Assembly: GCA_949152475.1 (NCBI GenBank)
Contig: OX424562.1
Location: forward strand, 2,914,001 to 2,978,000
Direction: 5' to 3'
DNA: 64,000 nucleotides
Source: Terebella lapidaria
Lineage: Eukaryota > Annelida > Polychaeta > Terebellida > Terebellidae
In this document: positions 11,413 to 21,778 of the stretch, piece by piece
Layout: every line of letters begins with the position of its first letter
Numbering within the stretch: position 1 is the first letter of the stretch
Notes under the pieces: generated by a model
What the model saw: only the letters and a program-made list of their open reading frames with translations
Database searches by the model: none
Told to the model about the DNA's origin: nothing
Made by a program: the position numbers and the translations under genes

Positions 11413-13332
11413 TTAGTGTATATTGAGAAATTCTTCGAGTGTACCGGGCACGAGTCCCTGGTATGCTATGCCGTGTTGTTTGACGCTGCGAGCTGCCAGG
11501 CACTTCAGAGAAATCTTACGATGACTTCTCAGGATGATTTCAGCGACGCCAGTAGTGGTGTGCTCCATGGCTGTCTGACCCGCGGCATTTGGGCGATCGA
11601 CATGTGTCCCTGCCTCCACCAGTGTTATGATGATGTTATGTAGTGTCAGGAAATCACTGATTGGTCGGTTGTAACGGACAATAGTGTGAAGCGGAGTATT
11701 TCTCTCTGAGTCTATAGCATTGACGTCAGCACCGCATTTGACAAGCAGGTTGACTAGGGAGTTGCTGGGAAAAGTCACGATGTCATTCACGTGGAAGTCG
11801 TCCACGTACGTCTTCTCGTCACAGATCATGTGCAGTGGAGTGTGTCCATTAGATCGCAATGAGAGGTTCAACTTGTTCAAGCGGTAGACATCCTGACAGA
11901 GTAAGAACTCTTGGTGTTTCGACAGTTTTAGTCTGTCTATGATAGCTAGCAGGTACACGGCACAGTGGATGTTGAGTTCCAGGTTCTCATAGGAGAGTTC
12001 TATTTCATCTGCAGCGGTTCCTGTCTTAGTGCATCGATTCAAATCGCAGGCCAACTCCGACACATTGTGTTGGAAAATTGTGTGCACCATGGTGAAAGTA
12101 ACATTGGAGCCTAAATGTAGCATTTGTGAGAAGACTTGAGCGAATCGCATGAGGTCCTTGGCAACACTTCGGTTGTTTTCTTGCTGCAGAATGAGTGCTC
12201 GATGCCACAAAGCCAAACATCGGTCGAATCGTCCACCATCAGCATAAACTGCTCCACGAAATATGATGGGATGGGGAATTTCAGCGTTATCCACCCCGAG
12301 AATACGCTCACGAATCACGAGAGCCTCCATATGCAGAGCTTCGATATCTTCAGCAATAGCTTCGAGGTCATGCACAGATGAACTTTCAATGTGGTATTCG
12401 TATGCTTCAATGGGCTCTGCTACTTGTTTGTGCTGAATGCAGTGAGCATCTGTGAACCTTTCCTGCATGGCCAACCACAAGTAGTGATAACACTTCTGGA
12501 TGTCATAGTTTTCTTTGTCGTTTGCATACGACGCGCCAAGCAACTCAAGGGCCTCAATTCGTTCCATTTTGGAGCAACCAGCAAGAGAAATGAAGAATTC
12601 AACAACAACAGCTTGGCCATTGTCAGCTGCAACATGGAGCGGTGTCATTCTATGGTCGTTAACACAAAGCTCTGCTTCGAAATCCATCAGATGTTTGATG
12701 CTTTCCAGCAAGCCTCGTTCAGCAGCGAAGTGTAAGGCTGTGGCCCCACAATGTGCCTTGTCATTCGGTCTAGCACCGTTCTCCAGCAGGAATCGCACCA
12801 CTTGGTCATGTCCTTGGTAACAAGCAATCATCAGCGATGTGTTTCTATATTTATTGGATATGTGGATATCAGCTCCGTGGGAGATCAGCAACTTCACGAC
12901 ATCAACATGTCCATCGAAACAAGCCGCACGAAGAGGCGTCGAGTTGCTGAACGTTGCGTGATTGACATCTGCACCATGGTTTAGCAGAAACTGGACTATT
13001 TCATGATGTCCGGCTCCAGCGCAGCACCACAGCGCTGTCGCACCTTCAACGACAAAACCGTCAAACTTAACCGTTCCTGTCTGTTCAATATCCACATTGT
13101 ACATGTCCATCAAAAGCACCTGTACCACTTTCAGGTGGCCGTTTTTTGCGGCAATCATGAGGGGTGTGGTACGTTGGCCATCCTCTTCTGTTAAATGACC
13201 CAACAATATTTTAACGTGTTGGGGCGATTTGTGATACAAAAGCGCGTACAAAGTCAATGAAAGATTATCTCTCGCCGCACAGAACACTTTGTATTCTAAA
13301 GATTCTCCTTGAAATGTGTTTTCTGTTGCCAT
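11413..13332 (-). CDS. fem1b-like: FEM-1 homolog B-like, CRL2 substrate receptor
   Basis: A 639-residue intronless frame matching the FEM-1 family, closest to FEM1B (human 627 aa). FEM-1 proteins are substrate receptors of the cullin-2 ubiquitin ligase and bind C-terminal degrons, typically ending in arginine. Ankyrin repeats span about residues 50-250, with the family motifs TGTVKFDGFVVEGATALW, NSTPLRAACFDGHVDVVK, NKYRNTSLMIACYQGH and HCGATALHFAAERG. Next come RIEALELLGASYANDKENYD and the helical TPR-like region with VRERILG and HPIIFRGAVYAD. Two C-terminal ankyrin repeats (about 500-600) contain TPLHTIVRYNRPISDFLTLH. The VHL-box motif ISLKCLAARSVKQH lies near the end. The ATG at 13332 gives a short family-like N-terminus (GESLEYKVFCAARDN). 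Codon use is clean and no break is seen. It is transcribed away from the gypsy element inserted 660 bp upstream. Confidence 0.95.
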   Translation of the reverse strand: MATENTFQGESLEYKVFCAARDNLSLTLYALLYHKSPQHVKILLGHLTEEDGQRTTPLMIAAKNGHLKVVQVLLMDMYNVDIEQTGTVKFDGFVVEGATALWCCAGAGHHEIVQFLLNHGADVNHATFSNSTPLRAACFDGHVDVVKLLISHGADIHISNKYRNTSLMIACYQGHDQVVRFLLENGARPNDKAHCGATALHFAAERGLLESIKHLMDFEAELCVNDHRMTPLHVAADNGQAVVVEFFISLAGCSKMERIEALELLGASYANDKENYDIQKCYHYLWLAMQERFTDAHCIQHKQVAEPIEAYEYHIESSSVHDLEAIAEDIEALHMEALVIRERILGVDNAEIPHPIIFRGAVYADGGRFDRCLALWHRALILQQENNRSVAKDLMRFAQVFSQMLHLGSNVTFTMVHTIFQHNVSELACDLNRCTKTGTAADEIELSYENLELNIHCAVYLLAIIDRLKLSKHQEFLLCQDVYRLNKLNLSLRSNGHTPLHMICDEKTYVDDFHVNDIVTFPSNSLVNLLVKCGADVNAIDSERNTPLHTIVRYNRPISDFLTLHNIIITLVEAGTHVDRPNAAGQTAMEHTTTGVAEIILRSHRKISLKCLAARSVKQHGIAYQGLVPGTLEEFLNIH

Positions 13333-13989
13333 TTTCTCTATTTTGCGGGCGTTTGCATCGAAACCATTTTATCAAAAAAATAGTTTGGGGGAATTCCCAC
13401 AAAACCGGATGTGACTAACATCGGTCGTTCTCTATACGTGGAAGAAAGCGGTTGTTCATTGTCGCCTCCATCAGGAGGCGACATATATTCAAGTACGATG
13501 AAAACGGCCAAGGGCAGATGCGTTTGTCCGGTCCTGCTATCATGATCGTGTAGGGCATAAGACACAATTTCGAGTTACATTCACTCCCCATGTTAAACCT
13601 ACCTTACGATGAACGATGTACAGCATTCCCTGCGATACTTGGGGCTTAGCGATAAAATCCCACAAATGCCCCACCAATGTGCCTAACAAAAAATGTACAT
13701 TTCATTATGGATCGACAGATTCAGTTTTTTGCTACAGTTTGTTGGAAATTACCTAATATATTGGTCAACCACTACCTCGTGTGCCAGTTCTCACATGACA
13801 TTTTTCCAAGTGCAGTACGAATATATCACTTACATTTCAGTTTCTCATCGTCCATTCACACATATACTATACATTACTCACTGATATTGGCGAAGCGTAT
13901 CCTCACCGTGACCGTGCGGAAGCCACGTGTTTTTGTTTATTTACAAAATCGTGTGTTACCGGATGTGACCCATTTGCGCATGTGTGGTC
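13333..13989 (-). promoter_or_regulatory. FEM-1 5' flank
   Basis: The 657 bp upstream of the FEM-1 start must hold the 5' UTR and proximal promoter. No TATA box stands out at a sensible distance. A gypsy LTR begins at 13990, so any promoter further upstream has been moved more than 10 kb away. Short frames here have no family similarity. Confidence 0.4.
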
Positions 13990-14725
13990 TGTAAAGTTAT
14001 TGACTACCGTCCGCTCTTCGGGATCCTCGAGGATAGTCCTCTCTCATCCGAGTCCTTGCGGACGCGCATCCGCTATTCCGGATCCTTGCGGCAGGGCCGC
14101 TCACCGGAGGTCGCGGCGGACACGGTAACTACTTCAGCATTAACGGTAACCAGGTAACAGCCCACCCGACACTCCCAGGCCTACGGACACCGTTCAGAAA
14201 CTAGTTCATCCCTACGGTGTTAACTGGCGGGGCCTGGCGAGCCGCGGTCTGCCTCGGGGACGGAACCCCGTACAGTCCGACATGCTGGCCAGAGCCTCTG
14301 TCACACGTCCCGGGAAGGGAGAGAGCTGGCGATCCACAGGGCCGAAGGCCCCCGAGTCAGCAACTTGTCTCTCCCAGCCCGGGCCTCCCCATGGAAATCG
14401 TCCCCAGGGCTCTAGGAGCCCACTACCCACAAACAGGGAACACAAAGCTCATGGCGAGCCTTGCGTGCGTCCTGTCTCTCGATCTTGGACAATCTCCTCG
14501 ATCGAGTCGCTTCCAGTGTATATATAATACACCACAAGCTGTAGGGCGCACGCGAGGTCTAATCGATCCATTGTTATAGTTTACTGGAGTGTAAATTACA
14601 ATGCGTCGCCGTGGCAACGCACGCTCGAACGGAGCGTGTCAAAACAAGGCCAAGAACGAAAAGGCCACATAAATGGCATTTATGTTTACAATCACCTGCC
14701 GCGTGCTTAGGGCAAAATCGCCACA
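13990..14725 (-). repeat. 3' LTR of the gypsy element
   Basis: 736 bp, beginning TGTAAAG and ending CCACA on plus; in element orientation it starts TGTGGCG and ends TTTACA, the usual TG...CA pattern. It matches 23824-24559 at a constant offset of 9,834 bp without indels; I saw one difference (T at about 14588, C in the other copy). A TATA-like run (TATTATATATAC on minus) lies at about 14518-14530. Confidence 0.95.
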
Positions 14726-14738
14726 TTACCCCCTTCTT
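14726..14738 (-). promoter_or_regulatory. Polypurine tract (plus-strand primer site)
   Basis: On the minus strand AAGAAGGGGGTAA abuts the 3' LTR start TGTGG. This is the expected place and composition of the purine tract that primes second-strand DNA synthesis. Confidence 0.85.
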
Positions 14739-17356
14739 ACAATGTTGGTCCCCAACATGTTCCGCCCGCGCCCAAAACTGCCAAAACCCGACGAAGGCTT
14801 CGCATGGCGGGGTGCGGAAGAAGGCAAGATGGCAACACCCGGAAGTCACGGCGCAAACACTAGGACTTTAAGAGTCCCTTTTGGAAGAATGGGGAACTAC
14901 CCCCGGACTTACGGAGTAAACTATAACGCGCTTTGCAATTTTGAATAAACCCTCATAAACAAGCTAAAATTTTGACCGAGGTGGTCCAAAACCGTGTGAT
15001 GACCTTGGAAGGTCATCAGTTATAAAAGGACGGTGTGTCGAGTCTTTGGAATATCTTTAAGGTTAAACTTTAAATTTAGAAATTTTGTAAAACGACACAC
15101 CGAGTGGTCAAAAGTGAAAGTACCTCTAAAAATGTTACCGACCGCCCTGCCGGCCGGCTCCTCAGATCCGCAGAACGGGTCTGAGGCAGGGCGGAGCCGC
15201 GGGAGCGACTCCGGCACGCCCGCATGACATATGTACATCTAGCAGACACACATACACCTGCGGACAGCTGTCGCAGACAGCTATCAAAGCCAACGCGGCA
15301 AGCCGCATCGACTGCCAGTACCTGTATACTGCAACCCGCACAGGCCTGTGTAAAGACACGCAGATGGACGGACGTCTGCACTAACATGCAGCCGCCCGCC
15401 CGCCCGCACATCTCCAGCACGGCCCGCCTGGGGAATTTACAACTGGCAAAATCACCCGCATCTCGAACACCGGACACGCGGATCCCGCGGGATCCAGCGC
15501 CGCATCAGCGGTCGAAATGCGAGTGGCACAAAACACATGTGCTACACATCTGGAGATTAATAAAAATCCGAGAACGACATTTTTACATATATATACATGT
15601 AACAAATGACAGCTATACTACACGTGCAGCAATGCACGCGGTGTCGCTGCAAAACTCTGTCCCCGGTCATACTGACACACGCCCGGACCAAAATACATGC
15701 ACTATTAACTCATGCGGGTGCAATCATTTCCCTCCGGTGACTCCAAATCAAACCATGTATACGGGTAGAAAATAAATTTCTATCCCGGGGGACCTTGCAA
15801 ATATCCTACAGTAGTTAAGATTAGTCATTCGCTTTTGCGTCCGCACCGGCGGTAAATGACGTAAAATTAACCACCCCAGCAAGGTAGAAATTGGGCATAA
15901 AATTGACAGTAACCACTAACTTGTGGCTTGTACGAATATGTCAGACGAAAACAACAATAAATTGCCGTTCTCCAGTCTTTTCAAATATCACAGCAATCCG
16001 TCACTGTCAAAATTAGCGCAATCCCTTACACCCCTCTAGCGAAAGCAGAAATCTCCCGATTTCTTACTCTCTTTTGCACCGGAAAGGAAATTTCACATAC
16101 TTGTCTCACTTTGTATCAGTAAATGAGCAAGAACAGAATTCTCCAGAGACATGCCGCACACTTGTGGCTTATAATCCTCCCATAAATAATAAATGAGATG
16201 GAAAATAAACAAAATCACTCCCCATAGCCGCTGGTACGCTTACAAGGCGATCGGACAAGCCCATGACAGGCGGACAGACAATTGGGCGCCCTGTGGGCGT
16301 TCATGACGCGCCCACTAGCAACCCCAGCGTACAGCCCGGCCGCGGAGCAAGCCCGGTCCAACCTAGAGCCCAAACAAACGACTACCGGAGCGCGGAGCCA
16401 ATAGATTAGACGCGGAGCCGGCATGGTCCATAACCTCAATGGTTAGGGGGCGAACCCTTCATACCGGCGCCCAATCTAGAGGCGCCCAAAGATGGTGAAA
16501 GCAATAGCCGGCGGACGTCCGGAGCTGCCCGCGGACGGAGTCCAGGCCGGACGCCTACCATAGAACGGCGTATTGCCCTTATCCAATGTATATGAAATTG
16601 GAATTAAAAGCCACCACAAGTGTTGCGCATGTAATATACGACCCCCTTCTTAGAAGGAGGCCGGGGTTCCGGTCATTCCGGCCAGACCGCGTATTGTAAG
16701 GTACGATCCGGACGAGAATGAGCGTCACCCGCTGCCGCGGCTGGTCCGCACACGCGGACTTAACAACCGCTCCATTATCATAATGGATAGTCGGTTTCCT
16801 GCCGTAAGAAACCTTAATTACTATAACCGTAATTATAGTAATGGCTCACGGGGGATAACTACACTGAAGTGCGTCATCCTATAGCGCCGCGGACGCCGGA
16901 CGAGTCACGCGGACGAACCGCGGACGTCAGTCCTAACGTGCGGACACTATCCCCGCGTCCAGAACCAGTTCCCCAAATCCGTGGGAAGGCGCTTTTCCCG
17001 TAGCGGACGTAAATCCCAACCTCAGTCTGGCCATATAAGAGGTTGTCCCGGGACCAGGGGCGTCCGGCCGGATCAGTAAATTCGTCCGGCCAGCGTAACC
17101 GTTGTTCGGATTACGCCGGACAGCCGTCCACAATGTGCGGACAGGCCATCCGCACGTCCCTGGTGCTGGAAACTACAGGAGGGCGGATGCGGAGCGGCGG
17201 CGTTACAACATGAAAGTCTCCGCGGACCTCAACTCCGAAGATAGCCACAAAGTAGCCACCCGCGGAGGTAAGTCGTGCGGACTCTCACGGAACGACCTAA
17301 AACCCGTCCGTAGTATGATAGACGGGTACCGCAGACGCATCCGCATGGGCGGAAGG
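14739..17356. other. Long spacer between integrase and 3' LTR of the gypsy element
   Basis: 2.6 kb with no sense-strand frame of note, which is long for a Ty3/Gypsy element. The motifs GCGGAC and GTCCG recur many times (dense between 16470 and 17350). The longest frame is antisense, at 15224-15775. No envelope-like frame with a signal peptide or membrane span is visible. Confidence 0.7.
15224..15775 (+). other. Antisense open frame in the gypsy spacer (183 codons)
   Basis: Open on the strand opposite to gag-pol. The translation is rich in Thr, Arg, Pro and Cys with no recognised domain and no clear membrane segment. Antisense frames between integrase and the 3' LTR are known in some plant gypsy lineages (Grande). 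In GC-rich DNA a frame of this length can arise by chance, so coding status is doubtful. Confidence 0.25.
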
Positions 17357-19156
17357 TTATTCCCACCCATACCGGGCTGGCACACGTGGTTTCCGGCGTG
17401 GCCGCCCGTCATCCGCAGGTACTGGAGGGAGTGGGGGTACCTGCGGATCGCCGTCATCTGGCTGATAGCCACCCAGTCCATCATCTGACGGGTCAGAGAG
17501 GTCCGGGAGGCCCACCATCCGGCGCACACGCTCGTCCAGAGTCTGCGGATGCTGACCGGACGGATCCCATACGGGAGCATCATCCGGCTCCGCATCTTGA
17601 ACGAGCGGATCCATGACAAGCGGGCCCTCGTACTTCTTCAGATTATCAATATGGACAACCAGAACCCTGTCCGGATCGGAATCCCTCCGGATCCGGTAGT
17701 CCACATCTGTCACCTGTTTCAGTACCGTAAACGGGCCTATCCACGGCTTAGCAAATTTATTACTCTGCTTAAGCGGCGGATAATAGTAGCGCACCTTGTC
17801 GCCTTCCGCAAAAGCTGGCCTACCCTTAGCATGGGCGTCATAGCCTCGCTTCTGCCGGATGGCAGACTTGTCCAGGCGCGCGCGCGCGAAATCATGGGCG
17901 TTCGCCAGGGCGCGGCGAATCCACTCCACGTATTCCGGACCGCACTGGGGTACTGCGCCGGTCTCTGCCGCAGTTGGATACATAATATCCACGGGCAAAT
18001 TTAGCTCCCGGCCGTACAACATCGCGTGCAGAGTAACTCCGGTCGAAGAGTGGACCGACGACCTGTACGCCATTAAGACATACGGGAGGTGGTCATCCCA
18101 ATCATTCGCACGATCATTCACAAAGGCCGCCAGCATGTTGAGGACCGATCGATTAAAGCGTTCGACCTGGCCATCAGACTGGGGCCTGTAGGGGGTGGTC
18201 CGCACCTTGGTACTGCCTAGCATCTGTGCTAGGTTTCGGAACAGGTTGCTCTCAAATTGCGTGCCCTGATCCGAATGTACCTGTTTAGGTACCCCATGGT
18301 ACACCACCCATCTATTCACCAATAACCGAGCTACCTCGTCCGCAGTCTGGTGGCGCAGTGGGTAGGCGTCGGTATACTTGGTAAAATAGTCGGAAATCAC
18401 CAGGATGTACCGGAAACCGCGCGGGGTGACCCGGTGGGTATCCAGTATATCCAAAGCTATCCGATCAAACGGCGCGCCCGCCTTAACCGTGGTTAAGGGG
18501 TGGCGGCCAGGAGTCGGAACTCCTTTGCGAGCTTGACACCGAGGGCAGGCTGCGCACCACCGTTGCACGTCCAAGCTGCTACCAGGCCAATGAAAGCGCT
18601 GTTGTAGCCTATGGACGGTCCTCCGGATTCCCAAGTGACCGGTCACCCGGAGGTCATGCAACTGGTGGAGTACTTCTTTCCGCAGCTCCGTCGGAAGCAC
18701 CAACTGCCATATTGGAGGCAGTGGAGTCGGTGGCTCATAGCGCCGGTATAAGAGGCCATCCCTCAAGGAGAGTCTTTCCCACTGGGATACTAGAGACAAA
18801 GTCTGCTCCCTGTAGTTCTTCCGCTCATCCTTAGAGGGCTTCTGGCCTGCCTCAAGGGCTGTTATTACCGGTGCCAGAGCACTGTCAGCTCTCGCCGTTC
18901 TGCGTCGCAGCGGGACGCCCTCGCCGATATCGGCGGGTCCGCGCGCGGAAATGAGCCCTAGACGCTCCGGCCGCCGTGTTGTTAGAGGGGGCGGCAGCCT
19001 GCGGTCTCCCCGGAACGTCCAATTCCGAGTCTGAGGACGAATCCGCGGCTTGCTGGAATGGCGCCATCCCTGCACAGCCCGGATTCTTGCACTTATGACA
19101 ACGGGACAGGCCGTCCGCGTTGCGTGCAATTTACCAGCGCGATGCTCTATCTGCAT
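17357..19156 (-). pseudogene. pol: Gypsy pol, integrase part (after amber stop)
   Basis: A 599-codon frame continuing pol in the same frame after the stop at 19181-19183. Residues 1-12 are the end of the RNase H/connection region (MQIEHRAGKLHA). Residues about 14-85 are read in the wrong frame: the family motif DGLSR and a CHKCKNPGC knuckle-like stretch lie in another frame, open at 18885-19067. Normal pol resumes near residue 88. The integrase has an HHCC zinc finger (His 167 and 174, Cys 204 and 207), a DDE triad at about Asp 236, Asp 296 (HSDQGTQF) and Glu 332 (QVERFNR), and a GPY/F module (KPWIGPFTVLKQV). The integrase domain looks intact; reaching it needs stop readthrough and two frame changes, so it is probably not made from this copy. 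Confidence 0.9.
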
Positions 19157-19180
19157 GTCATACTCCTGGAGTTTGACGAG

Positions 19181-21778
19181 CTACCGCGCCACCAAGCCAT
19201 CGGCCTCACTATAGTTGAGGAGCCATCTCAACGAACTGTGATCAGTCCGCAAGCGGAAATGGCGTCCCAACAAGTAATGCCGGAACCGCTTGGTCATCGT
19301 AACCACCGTGAGCAACTCGCGATGAGTGGTACAGTAGTTCATTTGAGAGCGGCTCAAGGCCACACTCGCATAAGCTACTACCCGCTCTTGCCCGTCCACG
19401 ATCTGCGAGAGGACACCGCCGAGTGCAAAGTTACTCGCGTCAGTGTCCAGGATGAACTCGCAGTCCGGATGAGGGTGCCGCAGCACCGGGGCCACTACCA
19501 AGGCCTGCCGGAGTCCCGAGAAGGCGTCAGCCTGCTCGGCGGACCAAACAAAATCGGCGCCCTTTTCCGTGAGGATAGTAAGGGGACGCGCGATCTCCGC
19601 AAAGCCGCGAATAAACCTGCGGTGGTAGCTCGCGAAGCCCAAGAAGGACCTCACGTCCGCCACGTTACATGGCGGAGGCCATTTCTGCACAGCCGCCACC
19701 TTTGCGGGGTCTGGTCTCACTCCGGTGCCCGTTACCATGACGCCCAAGTACAGGATTTCCTGCGCGAATAGTTCGCACTTACTTGGCTTCAATTTAAGCC
19801 CTGCTCCGCGGATGCGATGGAGCACCATCTGGAGGTTGGTGAGGGTTTCCTCGAACGACCGGCCATACACGACGACATCGTCGATGTAGACCATACATCG
19901 CTTCCAGAGGAACCCTTTAAGTACCATCTCCATGAGGCCCTCGAACGTCGCTGGTGCGTTACAGAGCCCGAACGGCATTACCTTGAATTGGTAGAGCCCG
20001 TTCTTGGTAACGAAGGCAGTCTTCGCCCGATCACTCTCCTCCATCTCCACCTGCCAATACCCGGAGGCCAGATCCAGAGCACAGAAATAGTGCGACCCGG
20101 CCAGGGCATCGAAGGTATCCTCAATGTGCGGGAGAGGATATGAGTCCTTCCGCGTGGCATCGTTGAGCTTCTGATAGTCCACGCAGAACCTCCACGAGCC
20201 GTCCTTCTTCTTCACCATAACCACCGGACTGGCCCAAGGGCTGTCACTGGGTTCGATGATGTCCAAGTCGAGCATCTTTTGCACCTCCTGGTCTATGACC
20301 TCTTGGTGCACTATCGCTGCCCGACGAAGACGCTGCTTGAGAGGACGCTCGTCCACGAGGTCGATGCGGTGTTTGGCGACGTCAGTCTTGCCAACCGCAC
20401 CATCAGGACCCATGAACACATCCGCATACTGCCGCAGCAGTCTGCGGAGCGATTGGCGCTGCTCTTCATCCAACCGGTCCTTCGGAACCCGAGATTCCAA
20501 ATGGTCCGGCAGGGTGAACGGGTCATCTCCGGCGGCCGCCGCCGCGCACGCAGCGCGGCAGACAGGATCGTCGGGGAGGACACGACTCGACGACGCGGGC
20601 GTAGCAGTAGCTGCCACACAGCCGCGCCGCAGTACAACGGGAGCATCCGTAGGATTCACCACAAGGATGGGCATCGAGCGGGCGTCGGACTTGACCAGAG
20701 CCCCACCCAACACGAGTCCAGTTCCCTTGGCGAAACTGCTCACCGGTTGCACTATGCACGGACGACCATCGAGGGGCATGCGGGGACGACCCGGCCTCGT
20801 CTCAATGATCATCTCGCTCATCGGCGGCACAACCGTAGTGCGCGCCGCCCGCAATTGAAATGAATGCGCCGGACTCGTGCGGAAGAGGAAATGTGTGTCC
20901 TCTCCCATCCGGAATTCGCCAGCATTGAAATTGGCGGTCACCCGGTGGGTCCGGAGAAAATTCATCCCAATAATCCCGGCCGCTCCGACATCCGCAACGA
21001 TTGCCTCTGTTAGGTACACCTTGTCCCCAAGGGTAATAGGCAGATCGATGATGCCATGGATGCGGATGCGGTCATTACCCGCTCCGTAGAGCTTGTAAGG
21101 TCCGGGATCCCGCAACTCTAGGTTGCGGAGCGCGGGCTCCTTCTTAAACGTTCCTGCGGCAACGAGGGTCACCTCCGAGCCAGAGTCCACGAGGAACCGG
21201 ACCGGCTCCCGTCCGAAGGACAGGGGCAGGTACCAGCGGGGGTCCCTCACCAGTGCGCAGGTAGGGCGATACCGTTCGCACGCGCTGGGCTCATCTACGG
21301 AGTCCTCACCATCCGCCTCAGCCGCGGAGGAGCTAGACTGATCCCCAAGGACTACTTCCGGAGAAGTCATATCAACTTGGGGTTCGTCCTGCTCATCAGC
21401 GGGTGGGGCGGCATCTTTTGCCACGGAACAACTATCCCCGGACGTAGTGTTGGTCGCCACCACGTCCGGATCTAGTTTCCCTGCCGCGGGTTCCGACCTT
21501 GCTGTCCCGGAGGACCAGACCGGAAGGAATTCCTCCGTTGCGGGCCAGGGAGGGCTCCCTGGTATCCGCGCGACCGCAGGCATTCCAACAACTCCGGACA
21601 CTTCAGCCAAAAGTGCCCCTGCTTTCCGCAGAAGTAACAGGGACGGTTCTGGGCTGGTCCGGAGGTGAACGCGCAACACTCTGCGGGTCCCGGAGCTTCG
21701 ATCCCTACGCAGTGCGCAATCATCTGCGCGGCGCCGAAATCGTATTCCTCCATGTCGCACTCGTCCGAGGACGAGCAC
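19181..21778 (-). pseudogene. pol: Gypsy pol: protease, reverse transcriptase, RNase H
   Basis: An 865-codon frame overlapping the end of gag by about 300 bp and lying in the -1 frame relative to it, so expression by -1 ribosomal frameshifting is likely (inferred). The aspartic protease has FLVDSGSEVTLV (active Asp-Ser-Gly at 198-200) and a later GIIGMNFL. The reverse transcriptase spans about 480-660, with VVMVKKKDGSWRFCVDY, ALDLASGYWQVEM, MPFGLCNAPATF and the catalytic YIDD at 631-634. RNase H begins with FILDTDASNFALGGVLSQ (about 775-792). The frame ends at a TAG (19181-19183) at a site where the family has a conserved tryptophan, and homology continues at once in the same frame, so this is a nonsense mutation, not the true end. 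The start codon is not meaningful, as pol is made as a Gag fusion. Confidence 0.93.

Noticed and set aside
13338..13565. 75-codon frame just upstream of FEM-1 on the same strand
   Set aside because: It lies in the 5' flank, ends before the FEM-1 start and has no similarity to FEM-1; treated as 5' UTR sequence.
14217..14579. 120-codon frame repeated at 24051-24413
   Set aside because: Both copies are LTR sequence and antisense to the element; repetition is due to the LTR pair.
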